DNA from: Variovorax jilinensis
Lineage (GTDB): Bacteria; Pseudomonadota; Gammaproteobacteria; Burkholderiales; Burkholderiaceae_C
DNA: 64,000 bases
Assembly (NCBI RefSeq): GCF_030316885.1
Contig: NZ_JASZYQ010000001.1
Coordinates: forward strand, 1,178,001-1,242,000
Reading direction: 5' to 3'
A model generated the notes under the pieces. The model saw nothing but the letters and a program-made list of their open reading frames with translations. It was not told where the DNA came from and did not search any database. Shown here in pieces: positions 45,744 to 52,607 of the stretch; the stretch's first letter is position 1, and each line of letters opens with the position of its first letter. A program made the translations under genes and the position numbers.

Positions 45744-46796
45744 TCAGTCGCCGAGCGTCTGCCACTCGAACGACTTGTTCAGGCGATGGCTGGCGATATG
45801 GCCCTGCAGCACGTTCAGGCGGATCAGGTCCGACTGGCGGAACTGCGCGTCCGTGAAGTTCATGCGCTTCATCCCGTCGATGAGGTTCGTGATTGACTGG
45901 GCGAGCGTGACCTGTGGCTGGTGGTCGGGCGCGAGGCCGGCGTACAGGCCGAAGTCGACCTGGTAGGAGCGGCTGTCGGCCGGGGCGTCGAGGTTGATCG
46001 ACACCTCGGTGCCGGGGACGGCATCGGCCACGGCCTTCGCGAGATCGCGCACCTGGTAGTTGCGGTCGTCCGAGCCGACGTTGACGGCGAGGTACTGCCC
46101 GCCATTGGAGGCCGGCCTGGAAATGGCCCAATCGATGGCCCGCGCCATGTCCGCCACGTCGATGAGCGGGCGCCAGGGCGTGCCGTCGGAGAGCACCGTG
46201 ATCTTGCGCTGGCTGAGCGCGCAGGCCACGAAGTCGTTGAGCACGAGGTCGAGGCGCAACCGGTCCGACATGCCGCAGGCCGTCGAGAAGCGAAGGGCGG
46301 AGATGGTCATGTCCGTCTGCATCTTTTCCAGCGCCTGCTCCGTGCCGATCTTGGAGCGCGCGTAGGCCGTCATGGGGTTGAGGCCGTCGCTCTCCTTGCG
46401 CGGCCCGCCCGCCGCGACGCCGTAAACGCTGCAGCTCGAGGCAAATACGTAGTTCTTCACCCCGGCCGCGGCGGCCAGGTGGGCCAGCGCGATGCTCGAG
46501 TCCTGGTTGATCTCCATGGTGGGCGCCTCGAAGCGATCGCCCATCGGGTCGTTGGAGATCGCTGCGAGCTGGACGATGGCGTCGTAGCCGCCGACCTGCT
46601 CTGCCGTGAGCTTGCGCACGTCGCCGTAGAACTGCTCGTTCAGGCTTCGCTCCGGCACCACGGTGGTCCCGGTCAGGCCGTGTGCGAAGTACGCGTTGTC
46701 GAAACCGTGAAGCACCGCTTCCGGGTGCTTTGCGCGCAGATGCTTGGCCACCAGCGAACCCACGTAGCCCATATTTCCCGTGACAAGAACTCTCAT
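45744..46796 (-). CDS. NAD-dependent epimerase/dehydratase (extended SDR)
   Basis: 350 residues from ATG 46796, with GNMGYVGSLVAKHL at the N-terminus (NAD-binding GxxGxxG), the Ser/Tyr/Lys centre in FASSCSVYGVAAGG and AYARSKIGTEQ (YxxxK), and RFSTACGMSDRLRLDLVLNDFV in the substrate domain. It is the first gene of the sugar operon. It could be an epimerase, reductase or dehydratase; the divergence from RfbG means it should not be called CDP-glucose 4,6-dehydratase without data. Confidence 0.87.
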   Translation of the reverse strand: MRVLVTGNMGYVGSLVAKHLRAKHPEAVLHGFDNAYFAHGLTGTTVVPERSLNEQFYGDVRKLTAEQVGGYDAIVQLAAISNDPMGDRFEAPTMEINQDSSIALAHLAAAAGVKNYVFASSCSVYGVAAGGPRKESDGLNPMTAYARSKIGTEQALEKMQTDMTISALRFSTACGMSDRLRLDLVLNDFVACALSQRKITVLSDGTPWRPLIDVADMARAIDWAISRPASNGGQYLAVNVGSDDRNYQVRDLAKAVADAVPGTEVSINLDAPADSRSYQVDFGLYAGLAPDHQPQVTLAQSITNLIDGMKRMNFTDAQFRQSDLIRLNVLQGHIASHRLNKSFEWQTLGD

Positions 46797-47217
46797 AGAC
46801 CCCCTCGTTGCAACTGATTGCGGGAAGCAGCAAAGCCCGCTTCGATCGAGCCTGGCCCGACACGTGACATGCTGCTTCATTTGTTTCTGAAGGTACAGAT
46901 TGTGTACCAAAGTTTTCACTGTGACGCGCCCGCGGAGGGTGTCGGTGTGAATTTTTTGCCTGTATCGCAAAGAACACACTAGGCGGAATTGCCTATGAAG
47001 GCACCGCTCACCGTCCAAATGGCTTGCTTTAGACATATTGACGCGCGAAGTGGCGGCGCAACGCCGGACGGACCGGCGAACGGGCGCAACTTGTAACCGC
47101 GGGGCGCCGGATCGGGCCTCGGTTCGATGAGCCGCTTCAAGCCGTCCAGGCTGTCGCCCGGGGCTCGACGAGCGCGAAAAGCGCGCACCGTGACTGTCGA
47201 TAGAATCCGATCCCGCT
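46797..47217. other. Gene-free region upstream of the sugar operon and tRNA-Gly remnant
   Basis: 421 bases without a convincing gene. It holds the sugar-operon leader on the minus strand, the dyad at 46892-46908, a small GCGGG/CCCGC hairpin (46820-46840) and, next to the tRNA remnant, a TAGAAT -10-like element at 47201-47206 on the plus strand. Confidence 0.55.
46892..46908. promoter_or_regulatory. Candidate operator upstream of the sugar operon
   Basis: Perfect inverted repeat GGTACA-GATTG-TGTACC, 96 bases before the epimerase start, in a locally AT-rich stretch. The size fits a dimeric regulator site; no regulator gene is adjacent. Confidence 0.4.
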
Positions 47218-47250
47218 GCGGGTGTAGTTCAATGGCAGAACAGCATCTTC
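47218..47250 (+). tRNA. 5' half of tRNA-Gly(CCC), interrupted at the prophage end
   Basis: Acceptor 5' strand GCGGGTG, TA, D-stem GTTC...GAAC, base 26 A, anticodon-stem 5' strand GCATC and loop TTC fit a glycine tRNA read up to its first anticodon base (C34). The next bases, TAGGGG, do not continue the tRNA and no 3' half follows. A -10-like TAGAAT lies upstream. This marks the left attachment site of the prophage. The CCC anticodon is inferred from loop register. Confidence 0.7.
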
Positions 47251-47274
47251 TAGGGGAAACGGGTAGAAAAGCTC

Positions 47275-47298
47275 AAAACCTACGCCAAAACCTACGCC
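47275..47298 (+). repeat. Tandem 12-base repeat next to the attachment site
   Basis: Two exact direct copies of AAAACCTACGCC start 25 bases inside the junction. Their size and place fit integrase arm-type binding sites, but no integrase gene is visible to support this. Confidence 0.5.
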
Positions 47299-47336
47299 AA
47301 AAGGTGCCGCATCGAGCAGCGTGCTCCAGCCGCATC

Positions 47337-47543
47337 TCAGAGGCGAGTCTTGCGCCTCGAGGCCTTTAAGGCCGTCTTCCCGCTCCAGAAATCCGCGATC
47401 TGCTTGACGGCGTCGGCCTGCATCGCGCCTGCCTGTCGCTTCGCTGCCCCGACGGCTTGCCCGCGGGCGGCGCCGATCGATTTGTTGGCCGCGCTGAGCC
47501 ACATGCTCATCAGCGGGTTCTTCTTCGTCCAGGGATTGCTCAT
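47337..47543 (-). CDS. Small basic helical protein
   Basis: 68 residues (MSNPWTKKNPLMSMWLSAAN...), ending in a very basic tail (ALKASRRKTRL), with an amphipathic central helix. I have seen similar NPW-KKNP-SMWLS starts in Burkholderiales host genomes, so this may be a host or cargo gene rather than a phage gene. A TTG two codons upstream is an alternative start. Confidence 0.55.
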   Translation of the reverse strand: MSNPWTKKNPLMSMWLSAANKSIGAARGQAVGAAKRQAGAMQADAVKQIADFWSGKTALKASRRKTRL

Positions 47544-47731
47544 GTTCAATGCTCAGCTGACCGGTGGTCGATCAACGGACTGTCTGCGCCGACATGAATG
47601 ACGCAGTGCAGCATTGCGCCCGACTTGAGGTGGTTGAAATCCTACGCGGCGTGTTTCGAGGCGCCGGCAGCGCTTGGGTCGCGCATCTGTATCTGCCATG
47701 CAGCGAGCGCGGGCTGCAGGCAGACAAGGCC

Positions 47732-48028
47732 TCAATGCTTTTCCGGGGCACCTGCGCGGCCGTAGCCGGAGTTCTGCGGCGGCAGCAGGTCGGACACGGG
47801 GCGTTCGCGCCCCCAGCTCTCCAGGTCGTCCACGAGCCATGCCGTGCGGCCTTTGCTGAGCTTCCGCGGCTTCGGCGCGTCGCCACGCGACACCAGCGCA
47901 TCGAGCGTGCTCTCCGAGAGCGCGAGGAAGGCCGCGGCATCGGGCCGCGCTAGGTACAACGGCCGGATCTGCACGATGGGCGGCAGTTCCTTTTTTCGTG
48001 GCTTGGGCGGCATCGCGGTCGCGGTCAT
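47732..48028 (-). CDS. AlpA/excisionase-like DNA-binding protein
   Basis: 98 residues. The centre (YLARPDAAAFLALSESTLDALVSRGDAPKPRKLSKGRTAWLVDDLESW) is the winged HTH of AlpA/MerR-type excisionases, with the Arg-rich wing and the closing Trp. It is the last gene of the leftward early operon; its ATG overlaps the HD gene stop. It could direct excision or act as a small activator. Confidence 0.75.
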   Translation of the reverse strand: MTATAMPPKPRKKELPPIVQIRPLYLARPDAAAFLALSESTLDALVSRGDAPKPRKLSKGRTAWLVDDLESWGRERPVSDLLPPQNSGYGRAGAPEKH

Positions 48029-48687
48029 GCGGCTCTCCTTGGAGTGTCGAGTTCGAGGCGAAACACCAGCTCATCAAACCGATCCCGAAACTGCTGCCTC
48101 CAATCCCGCCAGGTCATCGCCTCGCGCTCCGGCGTGTCGAGCCGCATCCAGCACAGCGGCTCAATCGCGCCGTCGTGCTCATCGCCGAGCACGGCCCAGG
48201 GCTGGTGCGTCTCCGCCCGCCAGGGCAGCAGGTCGCGCCGCTCGGTGGCGAGCGCGACCAGGTCGATGGTGCGCAGCGCGGTGTGCATCGTCCGACTCAC
48301 GGACGACACCCCGAAGTGCGCGCGGACGGTGCGGGCGTGCTCGTCCTCGAACACGTCCCATGCCCGAGTGCCGCCGGCCGCGATGCTGCGGAAGTTGACG
48401 GCGCGCTTGGCGGGCGAGCTGAGGTCGTTGGTGTAGATCTCGTGCGCGTCGTGCAGCAGCGCAGCCAGCTGGGTGATGGGCTTCGCCATCGCGCGCTGGG
48501 CGATCTCGCTGCACAGCAGGCTGTGCTCGGCCACGCTGTACGGCCTGGTCGTCGCGCCGTGGAAGCGGTTGATGTTGGCGAGCTGGTGCGCGATGTCGTC
48601 GATGCGTACCGGCCGCCCGGCGTCGGTCAGCACGTGGGCGCCGACCAGGTGATATTCCGCACCTGTGGCGGTGACCATCCAATTCAT
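48025..48687 (-). CDS. HD-domain phosphohydrolase (YfbR-like)
   Basis: 220 residues with the HD metal centre: H in YSVAEHSLL (H55) and the HD pair in LAALLHDAHEIY (H79, D80), plus a later Asp (ALRTIDLVALATE). The layout is that of 5'-deoxynucleotidases (YfbR/phage HD proteins), which dephosphorylate dNMPs. In a phage early operon it may alter nucleotide pools or counter a nucleotide-based defence; both are inference. Four-base overlaps with both neighbours. Confidence 0.82.
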   Translation of the reverse strand: MNWMVTATGAEYHLVGAHVLTDAGRPVRIDDIAHQLANINRFHGATTRPYSVAEHSLLCSEIAQRAMAKPITQLAALLHDAHEIYTNDLSSPAKRAVNFRSIAAGGTRAWDVFEDEHARTVRAHFGVSSVSRTMHTALRTIDLVALATERRDLLPWRAETHQPWAVLGDEHDGAIEPLCWMRLDTPEREAMTWRDWRQQFRDRFDELVFRLELDTPRRAA

Positions 48688-48872
48688 GTCGTTGACTCCC
48701 CGGCGAGCGCCTCCAGCGCCGCCTTGTGAAAAATGAACTCGTTCTTGAAGAGACGGCCGGCCGCGCTATCGAAGGGCCACGGGCACGCGTCGTTGAGCTC
48801 GAGGCCGTGCTCTGCGGTTTCCTTGGCGATCCGGCGCACGGTGTCGATCGCGACGATCTCGACCCAGCTCAT
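48684..48872 (-). CDS. Small phage early protein
   Basis: 62 residues (MSWVEIVAIDTVRRIAKETAEHGL...). No recognised domain. Placed between two genes by ATGA overlaps on both sides, which is the main evidence that it is translated. Confidence 0.6.
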   Translation of the reverse strand: MSWVEIVAIDTVRRIAKETAEHGLELNDACPWPFDSAAGRLFKNEFIFHKAALEALAGESTT

Positions 48873-49249
48873 GCGGCGGCCGCCGTCGCCGATGGCGTGT
48901 GCCGCGGCATCAGGCGGCAGCGCGATACGTCGGCGTGGATCTCGGGCGCGTTGAAGCCCGGGAACGAGCGCGGGTTGAGCAGCTCGAGGGCGAGGGCGTC
49001 GCCGGCCTTGAGCGGGCCGTGTGCATCCCACCAAGCACGCGCGTCGGCGCCAGTCCAGCGCACGACATAGGACTCGAGGCGACGCGGCCCCTGGTTGTCG
49101 AAAACGCGCATCGTGGCGATGAACGTGCCGCTGGCGTCGCAGGCCGCGGCGATCGCCGCGCGGCCAGGGCGATCCTTGGCGACGAAGAACAGGCCGGATG
49201 TGATGGTTGGCATGGCGATTCCAGCAAGCGTCGAGCGACCCGACGTCAT
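48869..49249 (-). CDS. Small phage early protein
   Basis: 126 residues from the ATG that overlaps the stop of the upstream gene. A second start (MPTITSGLFFVAKDRPG, ATG 49213) is possible and may be the main one. The protein has a beta-rich look (TFIATMRVFDNQGPRRLESYVVRWTGAD) and no known family. Confidence 0.6.
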   Translation of the reverse strand: MTSGRSTLAGIAMPTITSGLFFVAKDRPGRAAIAAACDASGTFIATMRVFDNQGPRRLESYVVRWTGADARAWWDAHGPLKAGDALALELLNPRSFPGFNAPEIHADVSRCRLMPRHTPSATAAAA

Positions 49250-49485
49250 TCATCGTCCATGGCGAGCGCCGAGGCCTGCGCCGATTGAATGGCGTCGGCC
49301 AGGTCGTCGGCCGTGGCCTGCAGCGCCTGGTCGTCGCCCCATGTGATTGACATGGCTACGGCGACCACCGCGGCAGCGATCCAGTTCACGAGCGTGTTCA
49401 GGCTTGCGCGCGGGGGGCGGCGATCGCGGCCGGCTTCGCCTTCACTTGAGCCCTCGCCTGCGCTGCGTCCGATAGACGACCTCAT
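49246..49485 (-). CDS. Small membrane-anchored phage early protein
   Basis: 79 residues with a basic head (RRPPRASLN) and one transmembrane segment (LVNWIAAAVVAVAMSITW), then an acidic tail. Could be an exclusion or host-takeover membrane protein, but no family is recognised. ATGA overlaps on both sides. Confidence 0.6.
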   Translation of the reverse strand: MRSSIGRSAGEGSSEGEAGRDRRPPRASLNTLVNWIAAAVVAVAMSITWGDDQALQATADDLADAIQSAQASALAMDDE

Positions 49486-49805
49486 GTCGCATGCCTCGCG
49501 CGTGCGTTCATGGCGTCGATCTGACGGTTGAGAACGTGGGCCTGCTCTGCGAAGGCCTCGCGACGCGGATGAGTCGGGTTCGCCGTTTCGCGTGAAACCA
49601 GCGGGATGCCGGCGAACGGGCCGCTGGCGACCTTGCCTTCTTTCAGAGCCCTGTCCGCCTGGGGCACGGAGATCTTCTGCCAGTGCGTGTGCTTCGGAAA
49701 GCATCGGACGAACGCTTGGCGGCGGGAGCCGACGTTGCGGATCCAGATTTCGCAGGTGGGGGTCGGGGTGTGTGCCGGCGCTGCGGCGGGAGAGGGTGCG
49801 GGCAT
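49482..49805 (-). CDS. First gene of the leftward early operon, unknown function
   Basis: 107 residues. A Pro/Ala-rich start is followed by a compact region (CEIWIRNVGSRRQAFVRCFPKHTHWQKISVPQADRAL) with two Cys. The ATG lies 33 bases downstream (minus-strand sense) of a TACC-N4-GGTA operator, so this is the promoter-proximal gene. Confidence 0.6.
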   Translation of the reverse strand: MPAPSPAAAPAHTPTPTCEIWIRNVGSRRQAFVRCFPKHTHWQKISVPQADRALKEGKVASGPFAGIPLVSRETANPTHPRREAFAEQAHVLNRQIDAMNARARHAT

Positions 49806-49837
49806 TTCGGCCTCCGTCGTTGTAACGGGCCGAACAA

Positions 49838-49849
49838 TACCTGCGGGTA
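49838..49849. promoter_or_regulatory. Phage operator site 1 (TACC-N4-GGTA)
   Basis: TACC-TGCG-GGTA, overlapping a second perfect 13-base palindrome GGGTAA-C-TTACCC (49845-49857). It sits in the promoter region of the leftward operon. Confidence 0.75.
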
Positions 49850-49863
49850 ACTTACCCTGTCAA

Positions 49864-49875
49864 TACCTTCGGGTA
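49864..49875. promoter_or_regulatory. Phage operator site 2 (TACC-N4-GGTA)
   Basis: TACC-TTCG-GGTA, centred 26 bases from site 1, allowing side-by-side binding of two repressor dimers in the leftward promoter. Confidence 0.75.
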
Positions 49876-50003
49876 AACATCTGAGTCAGCCGTCCGGGCA
49901 GCGCTCAAGCATGGATTCATCACAGAACTTTTCCGCGTGCATCTCTCGAATCGGGAGCCGCCACAACGGGAAGGGAATCACGCGAGAAGGAGAAAAGACT
50001 GAT

Positions 50004-50435
50004 TCACGCGCGCCCCCTTTTTGCAGCAGGCGATTCGCTTGCCGGGGGGAGGATCATCTGAATCGTGTCCTCGATGTGGTCCTGTTGAGCCCGCGTCAAT
50101 CTCGCATAGTTCGCAGGAGTGACTCGCCGAAAGGGCCATTTCGTCATCGAGGAGACCTTGCGCTCGTCATTCGATGGAGTACCTGGTCGACGACCGCTTG
50201 GCAGTTGCGAGCCGGTGGGCATGTCGAACCAGCCGGGTGGCAACTCGAAGCTCTCCGTGGCCGTCCGAATCGTCTGCAAGCCGAGGTTCTTGCGCCCCTT
50301 CTTGTGCGGCTCGTAGAGCAAGCGCGACACATAGTCAGGGGACTTGTCCAACTTGAGTGCCAGAGAGGCCTGCGTCAGGCCCAGATCATTTTTAAGTTCG
50401 ATCAGGCGCAAGCGCCAGTGCTCAGCGATTTCCAT
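50004..50435 (-). CDS. CI-like phage repressor
   Basis: 143 residues from ATG 50435 (MEIAEHWRLRLIELKNDLGLT). The N-terminal HTH is LRLIELKNDLGLTQASLALKLDKSPDYVSRLL; no S24 self-cleavage peptidase domain is present, so induction by RecA-mediated cleavage is not supported. The C-terminal part may dimerise. It is transcribed leftward away from a Cro-like gene with operator sites between, the arrangement of an immunity switch. A longer start at 50522 would run over both operators. Confidence 0.82.
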   Translation of the reverse strand: MEIAEHWRLRLIELKNDLGLTQASLALKLDKSPDYVSRLLYEPHKKGRKNLGLQTIRTATESFELPPGWFDMPTGSQLPSGRRPGTPSNDERKVSSMTKWPFRRVTPANYARLTRAQQDHIEDTIQMILPPASESPAAKRGRA

Positions 50436-50455
50436 GAGGAATTGTTGCAACTGCG

Positions 50456-50467
50456 TACCTTTAGGTA
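50456..50467. promoter_or_regulatory. Phage operator site 3 (TACC-N4-GGTA)
   Basis: TACC-TTTA-GGTA, 20 bases upstream of the CI-like start codon, placed for control of the repressor's own promoter. Confidence 0.75.
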
Positions 50468-50496
50468 AATGGCCTGGAGGTATTGACCGATAGCTA

Positions 50497-50508
50497 TACC
50501 CGTGGGTA
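50497..50508. promoter_or_regulatory. Phage operator site 4 (TACC-N4-GGTA)
   Basis: TACC-CGTG-GGTA, 12 bases upstream of the Cro-like start. Sites 3 and 4 are 41 bases apart, close to four helical turns. Confidence 0.75.
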
Positions 50509-50520
50509 AAGTTCTCGCCC

Positions 50521-50781
50521 ATGAATGACTTGCGCCGCTACCTCAACTCGATGTCGACCTTCGCTCAGGCGGACTTCGCGCGGGATTGCGGGACGTCTGT
50601 CGGTTATCTGCGCAAAGCGCTGAGCAAAGGTCAGCGCTTGAGCGAAGGTCTGTGCATCGATATTGAGCGTGCTACTGCCGGCGAAGTGACCTGCGAGCAC
50701 CTGCGGCCGGACAGGGCGGAGGCGTTTGCCTATCTGCGCGAGAGCGCTTGCCGATTGAAGCCACAGCCTTGCCATGAGTAG
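50521..50781 (+). CDS. Cro/YdaS-like phage regulator
   Basis: 86 residues. The text LRRYLNSMSTFAQADFARDCGTSVGYLRKALSKGQRLSEGLCIDIERATAGEVTCEHLRPD, seen here in part, is the YdaS/Cro HTH pattern ending in an IERAT-G-V-LRPD block. It is the first rightward gene of the immunity region and probably opposes the CI-like repressor at the shared operators. Confidence 0.82.
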   Translation: MNDLRRYLNSMSTFAQADFARDCGTSVGYLRKALSKGQRLSEGLCIDIERATAGEVTCEHLRPDRAEAFAYLRESACRLKPQPCHE

Positions 50782-50933
50782 GCGCCGTGTGCGCGGCAGC
50801 GCCGCCCGCGGCGGTACGGCACGCGAATTCTTTCACTCGAAATGCTGCTGCGGATAGGGGCTCGATCCATGTCCGCACTGTGCCCGTGCGCGTCTCGCGA
50901 TGCCACATCCAAACCCAAAAGGAACCGGACAAC

Positions 50934-51440
50934 ATGAGTCCACTCGACGCCATGCGCCTGATGATCGACAACTATCCCGGTGGCCGCGCTGCGGTGGCCG
51001 TAAGGATCGGCAAGAGCGAGGAGGTGCTGCGCAAGGAGACGAGCGGCCACGGCGCTTTCAAGCACGGCCTGGCCGACGCGGTGACGATCTCGGACATGTG
51101 CATCGAGGCCCAGTCGCCGCACTGCTACGCCTTCGTCAATGAGGTCGCGGGCAGGGCGGGGCGGCTTGTCGAACTGCCGGCTCACGAAGGCGCGAACAAG
51201 CAGGACATACGCGCCGACGTCGCTGGCCTGCTGAAGGAGTGCTCGGACACGGTCGCGGTAGTCACCGAGGCGCTTGCCGACGAGACGATCAGCGACAACG
51301 AGCTGCGGCACGTAGAGCGCGAGATCGAGGAGCTGGTGGAACGAGCGCAGGCGGTGTGCGCGGGCGCCCGGGCTAGGCATGCGGCGAGCAGGCCGGCGAT
51401 GGACCACAACGGATTCGCGCGGCCTCTGCGGGTGTCATGA
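50934..51440 (+). CDS. CII-family phage regulator
   Basis: 168 residues (MSPLDAMRLMIDNYPGG...), with AAGGA upstream. The N-terminal half resembles the phage regulatory CII family (PF06892): AAVAVRIGKSEEVLRKETSG then LADAVTISDMCIEAQSPHCYAFVNEVA. The C-terminal half is a long helical stretch. It would influence the lysogeny decision, as in the P2/lambda-type systems, and is followed by the replication gene. Confidence 0.78.
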   Translation: MSPLDAMRLMIDNYPGGRAAVAVRIGKSEEVLRKETSGHGAFKHGLADAVTISDMCIEAQSPHCYAFVNEVAGRAGRLVELPAHEGANKQDIRADVAGLLKECSDTVAVVTEALADETISDNELRHVEREIEELVERAQAVCAGARARHAASRPAMDHNGFARPLRVS

Positions 51441-51471
51441 GCGGTCAGAACTTCAGGAAGGTTGCGCGGCC

Positions 51472-52377
51472 TTGAGCACTCGAATCATGGGACTCTGCTG
51501 GCGGCTGCAGATGGGGCCGCCTGCCAAGGCCGTGCTGATCGCACTCGCCGACATGGCGAACGACGAGGGCTATTGCTGGCCGAGCCTCGAGCGGCTGTGC
51601 GAGCGCACCTGCTTCGGGCGCACCGCGGTCATCAACGCGATCGCCTGGCTCGAAGCGCACGGCATCGTGCGACCGAACCGCATGACTGGGCGGAGCACCA
51701 CCTACTGGGTCGAGCCCGAGAACTTCACAGCAGAGGCTGTGGACAACCCCGCCAACCCATCCGCCTCGCGTACCGGTGCGCCTGGCAAACCGGTACGCCA
51801 CGCGGACCGAACCCGTCCGCCAGGCGCACCCGACCCGTCCGCGAGGCGGACCCTAATCGTCAAGAACCGCCAAGAACCAAAAACCCCCCAACCCCCCGCC
51901 GATGCGGGGGGCGAGCGCGATGCGATGCAGATGCCCGCAGATCGCCCGACCGGGCACGGTGGCTTCGAAGCGTTCTGGCAGGCCTATCCGCGCAAGACCG
52001 GCGAGATGCGGGCCAGGCGGCAGTGGGTACGCCTCAACCCGAACCCGGCGCTGCAGATGCGAATGCTGGCCGCTGTCGAGGCGCAGACGCGCTGCGAACA
52101 GTGGAATCGGGATGGCGGGCGATGGGTTCCGATGCCGAGCACCTGGCTGCATGGCGAGCGATGGCGTGACGTGACTGATGCCGGCGTGCCTGCGGTGTGG
52201 TGGGAATCGTCGGCGGGCGTCCAGGCCATGGGCGAATCGCTCGGCCTGATCTTCGACCTGGCGGAGCTCGGCAACGCCTACACGGACGATCGCCGGCTGG
52301 AGCACTGGAAGGCCTACCGCGGGCGGGTCTTCGAGGCGGCAGGCAGCGGGCCATGGGCGCAGAGGAGGCCGGCATGA
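51472..52377 (+). CDS. Phage replication protein, O-like (winged helix)
   Basis: 301 residues from a TTG preceded by AGGAAGG; the start LSTRIMGLCWRLQM matches the STRIMG opening common in this family better than the ATG five codons later. The N-terminal winged helix (AKAVLIALADMANDEGYCWPSLERLCERTCFGRTAVINAIAWLE) is followed by a Pro-rich linker and a C-terminal domain (EAFWQAYPRKTGEMRARRQW...) typical of phage O proteins. It would bind the phage origin and load the host helicase. Confidence 0.82.
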   Translation: MSTRIMGLCWRLQMGPPAKAVLIALADMANDEGYCWPSLERLCERTCFGRTAVINAIAWLEAHGIVRPNRMTGRSTTYWVEPENFTAEAVDNPANPSASRTGAPGKPVRHADRTRPPGAPDPSARRTLIVKNRQEPKTPQPPADAGGERDAMQMPADRPTGHGGFEAFWQAYPRKTGEMRARRQWVRLNPNPALQMRMLAAVEAQTRCEQWNRDGGRWVPMPSTWLHGERWRDVTDAGVPAVWWESSAGVQAMGESLGLIFDLAELGNAYTDDRRLEHWKAYRGRVFEAAGSGPWAQRRPA

Positions 52378-52607
52378 CGCGAGCAGAGGCGATGGTGAAG
52401 CTGCTGGCGATCGGTGAGCTGCGGCTGGAGGACCTGTACGCGATCTGCGGCTGGCATCCGGTCGACGTCCGCGCGGTGCTGCTCGACCTGGAGCAGGGCG
52501 GGCAGATCCGCTGCCTGCGCCTGCGGGGCGAGCGCTGGTACCAGGTCATTGACCAGGCCGGCGCAGATCACTGCGCGTGCGCCATGGAGGCCGACCGATG
52601 CGCGTGA
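52374..52607 (+). CDS. Small winged-helix-like phage protein
   Basis: 77 residues (MTRAEAMVKLLAIGELRLEDLYAICGW...), an arrangement of two helices and a wing that could bind nucleic acid (VDVRAVLLDLEQGGQIRCLRLRGERWYQV). It overlaps the replication gene by four bases (ATGA). A replication accessory role is a guess. Confidence 0.6.
   Translation: MTRAEAMVKLLAIGELRLEDLYAICGWHPVDVRAVLLDLEQGGQIRCLRLRGERWYQVIDQAGADHCACAMEADRCA

Noticed and set aside
47218-47330. Group I intron in the tRNA anticodon loop
   Set aside because: An intron here would be followed by the 3' tRNA half within a few hundred bases; none is found.
47137-47502. 121-codon minus-strand frame over the tRNA remnant
   Set aside because: It runs through the tRNA fragment and direct repeats; composition looks non-coding, and the 68-residue gene fits better.
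49911-50468. 185-codon plus-strand frame across the repressor gene
   Set aside because: Antisense to a frame with a clear HTH and without a ribosome site.
50787-50933. N-terminal extension of the CII-like gene
   Set aside because: The frame is open, but the ribosome site AAGGA and domain start place initiation at 50934.
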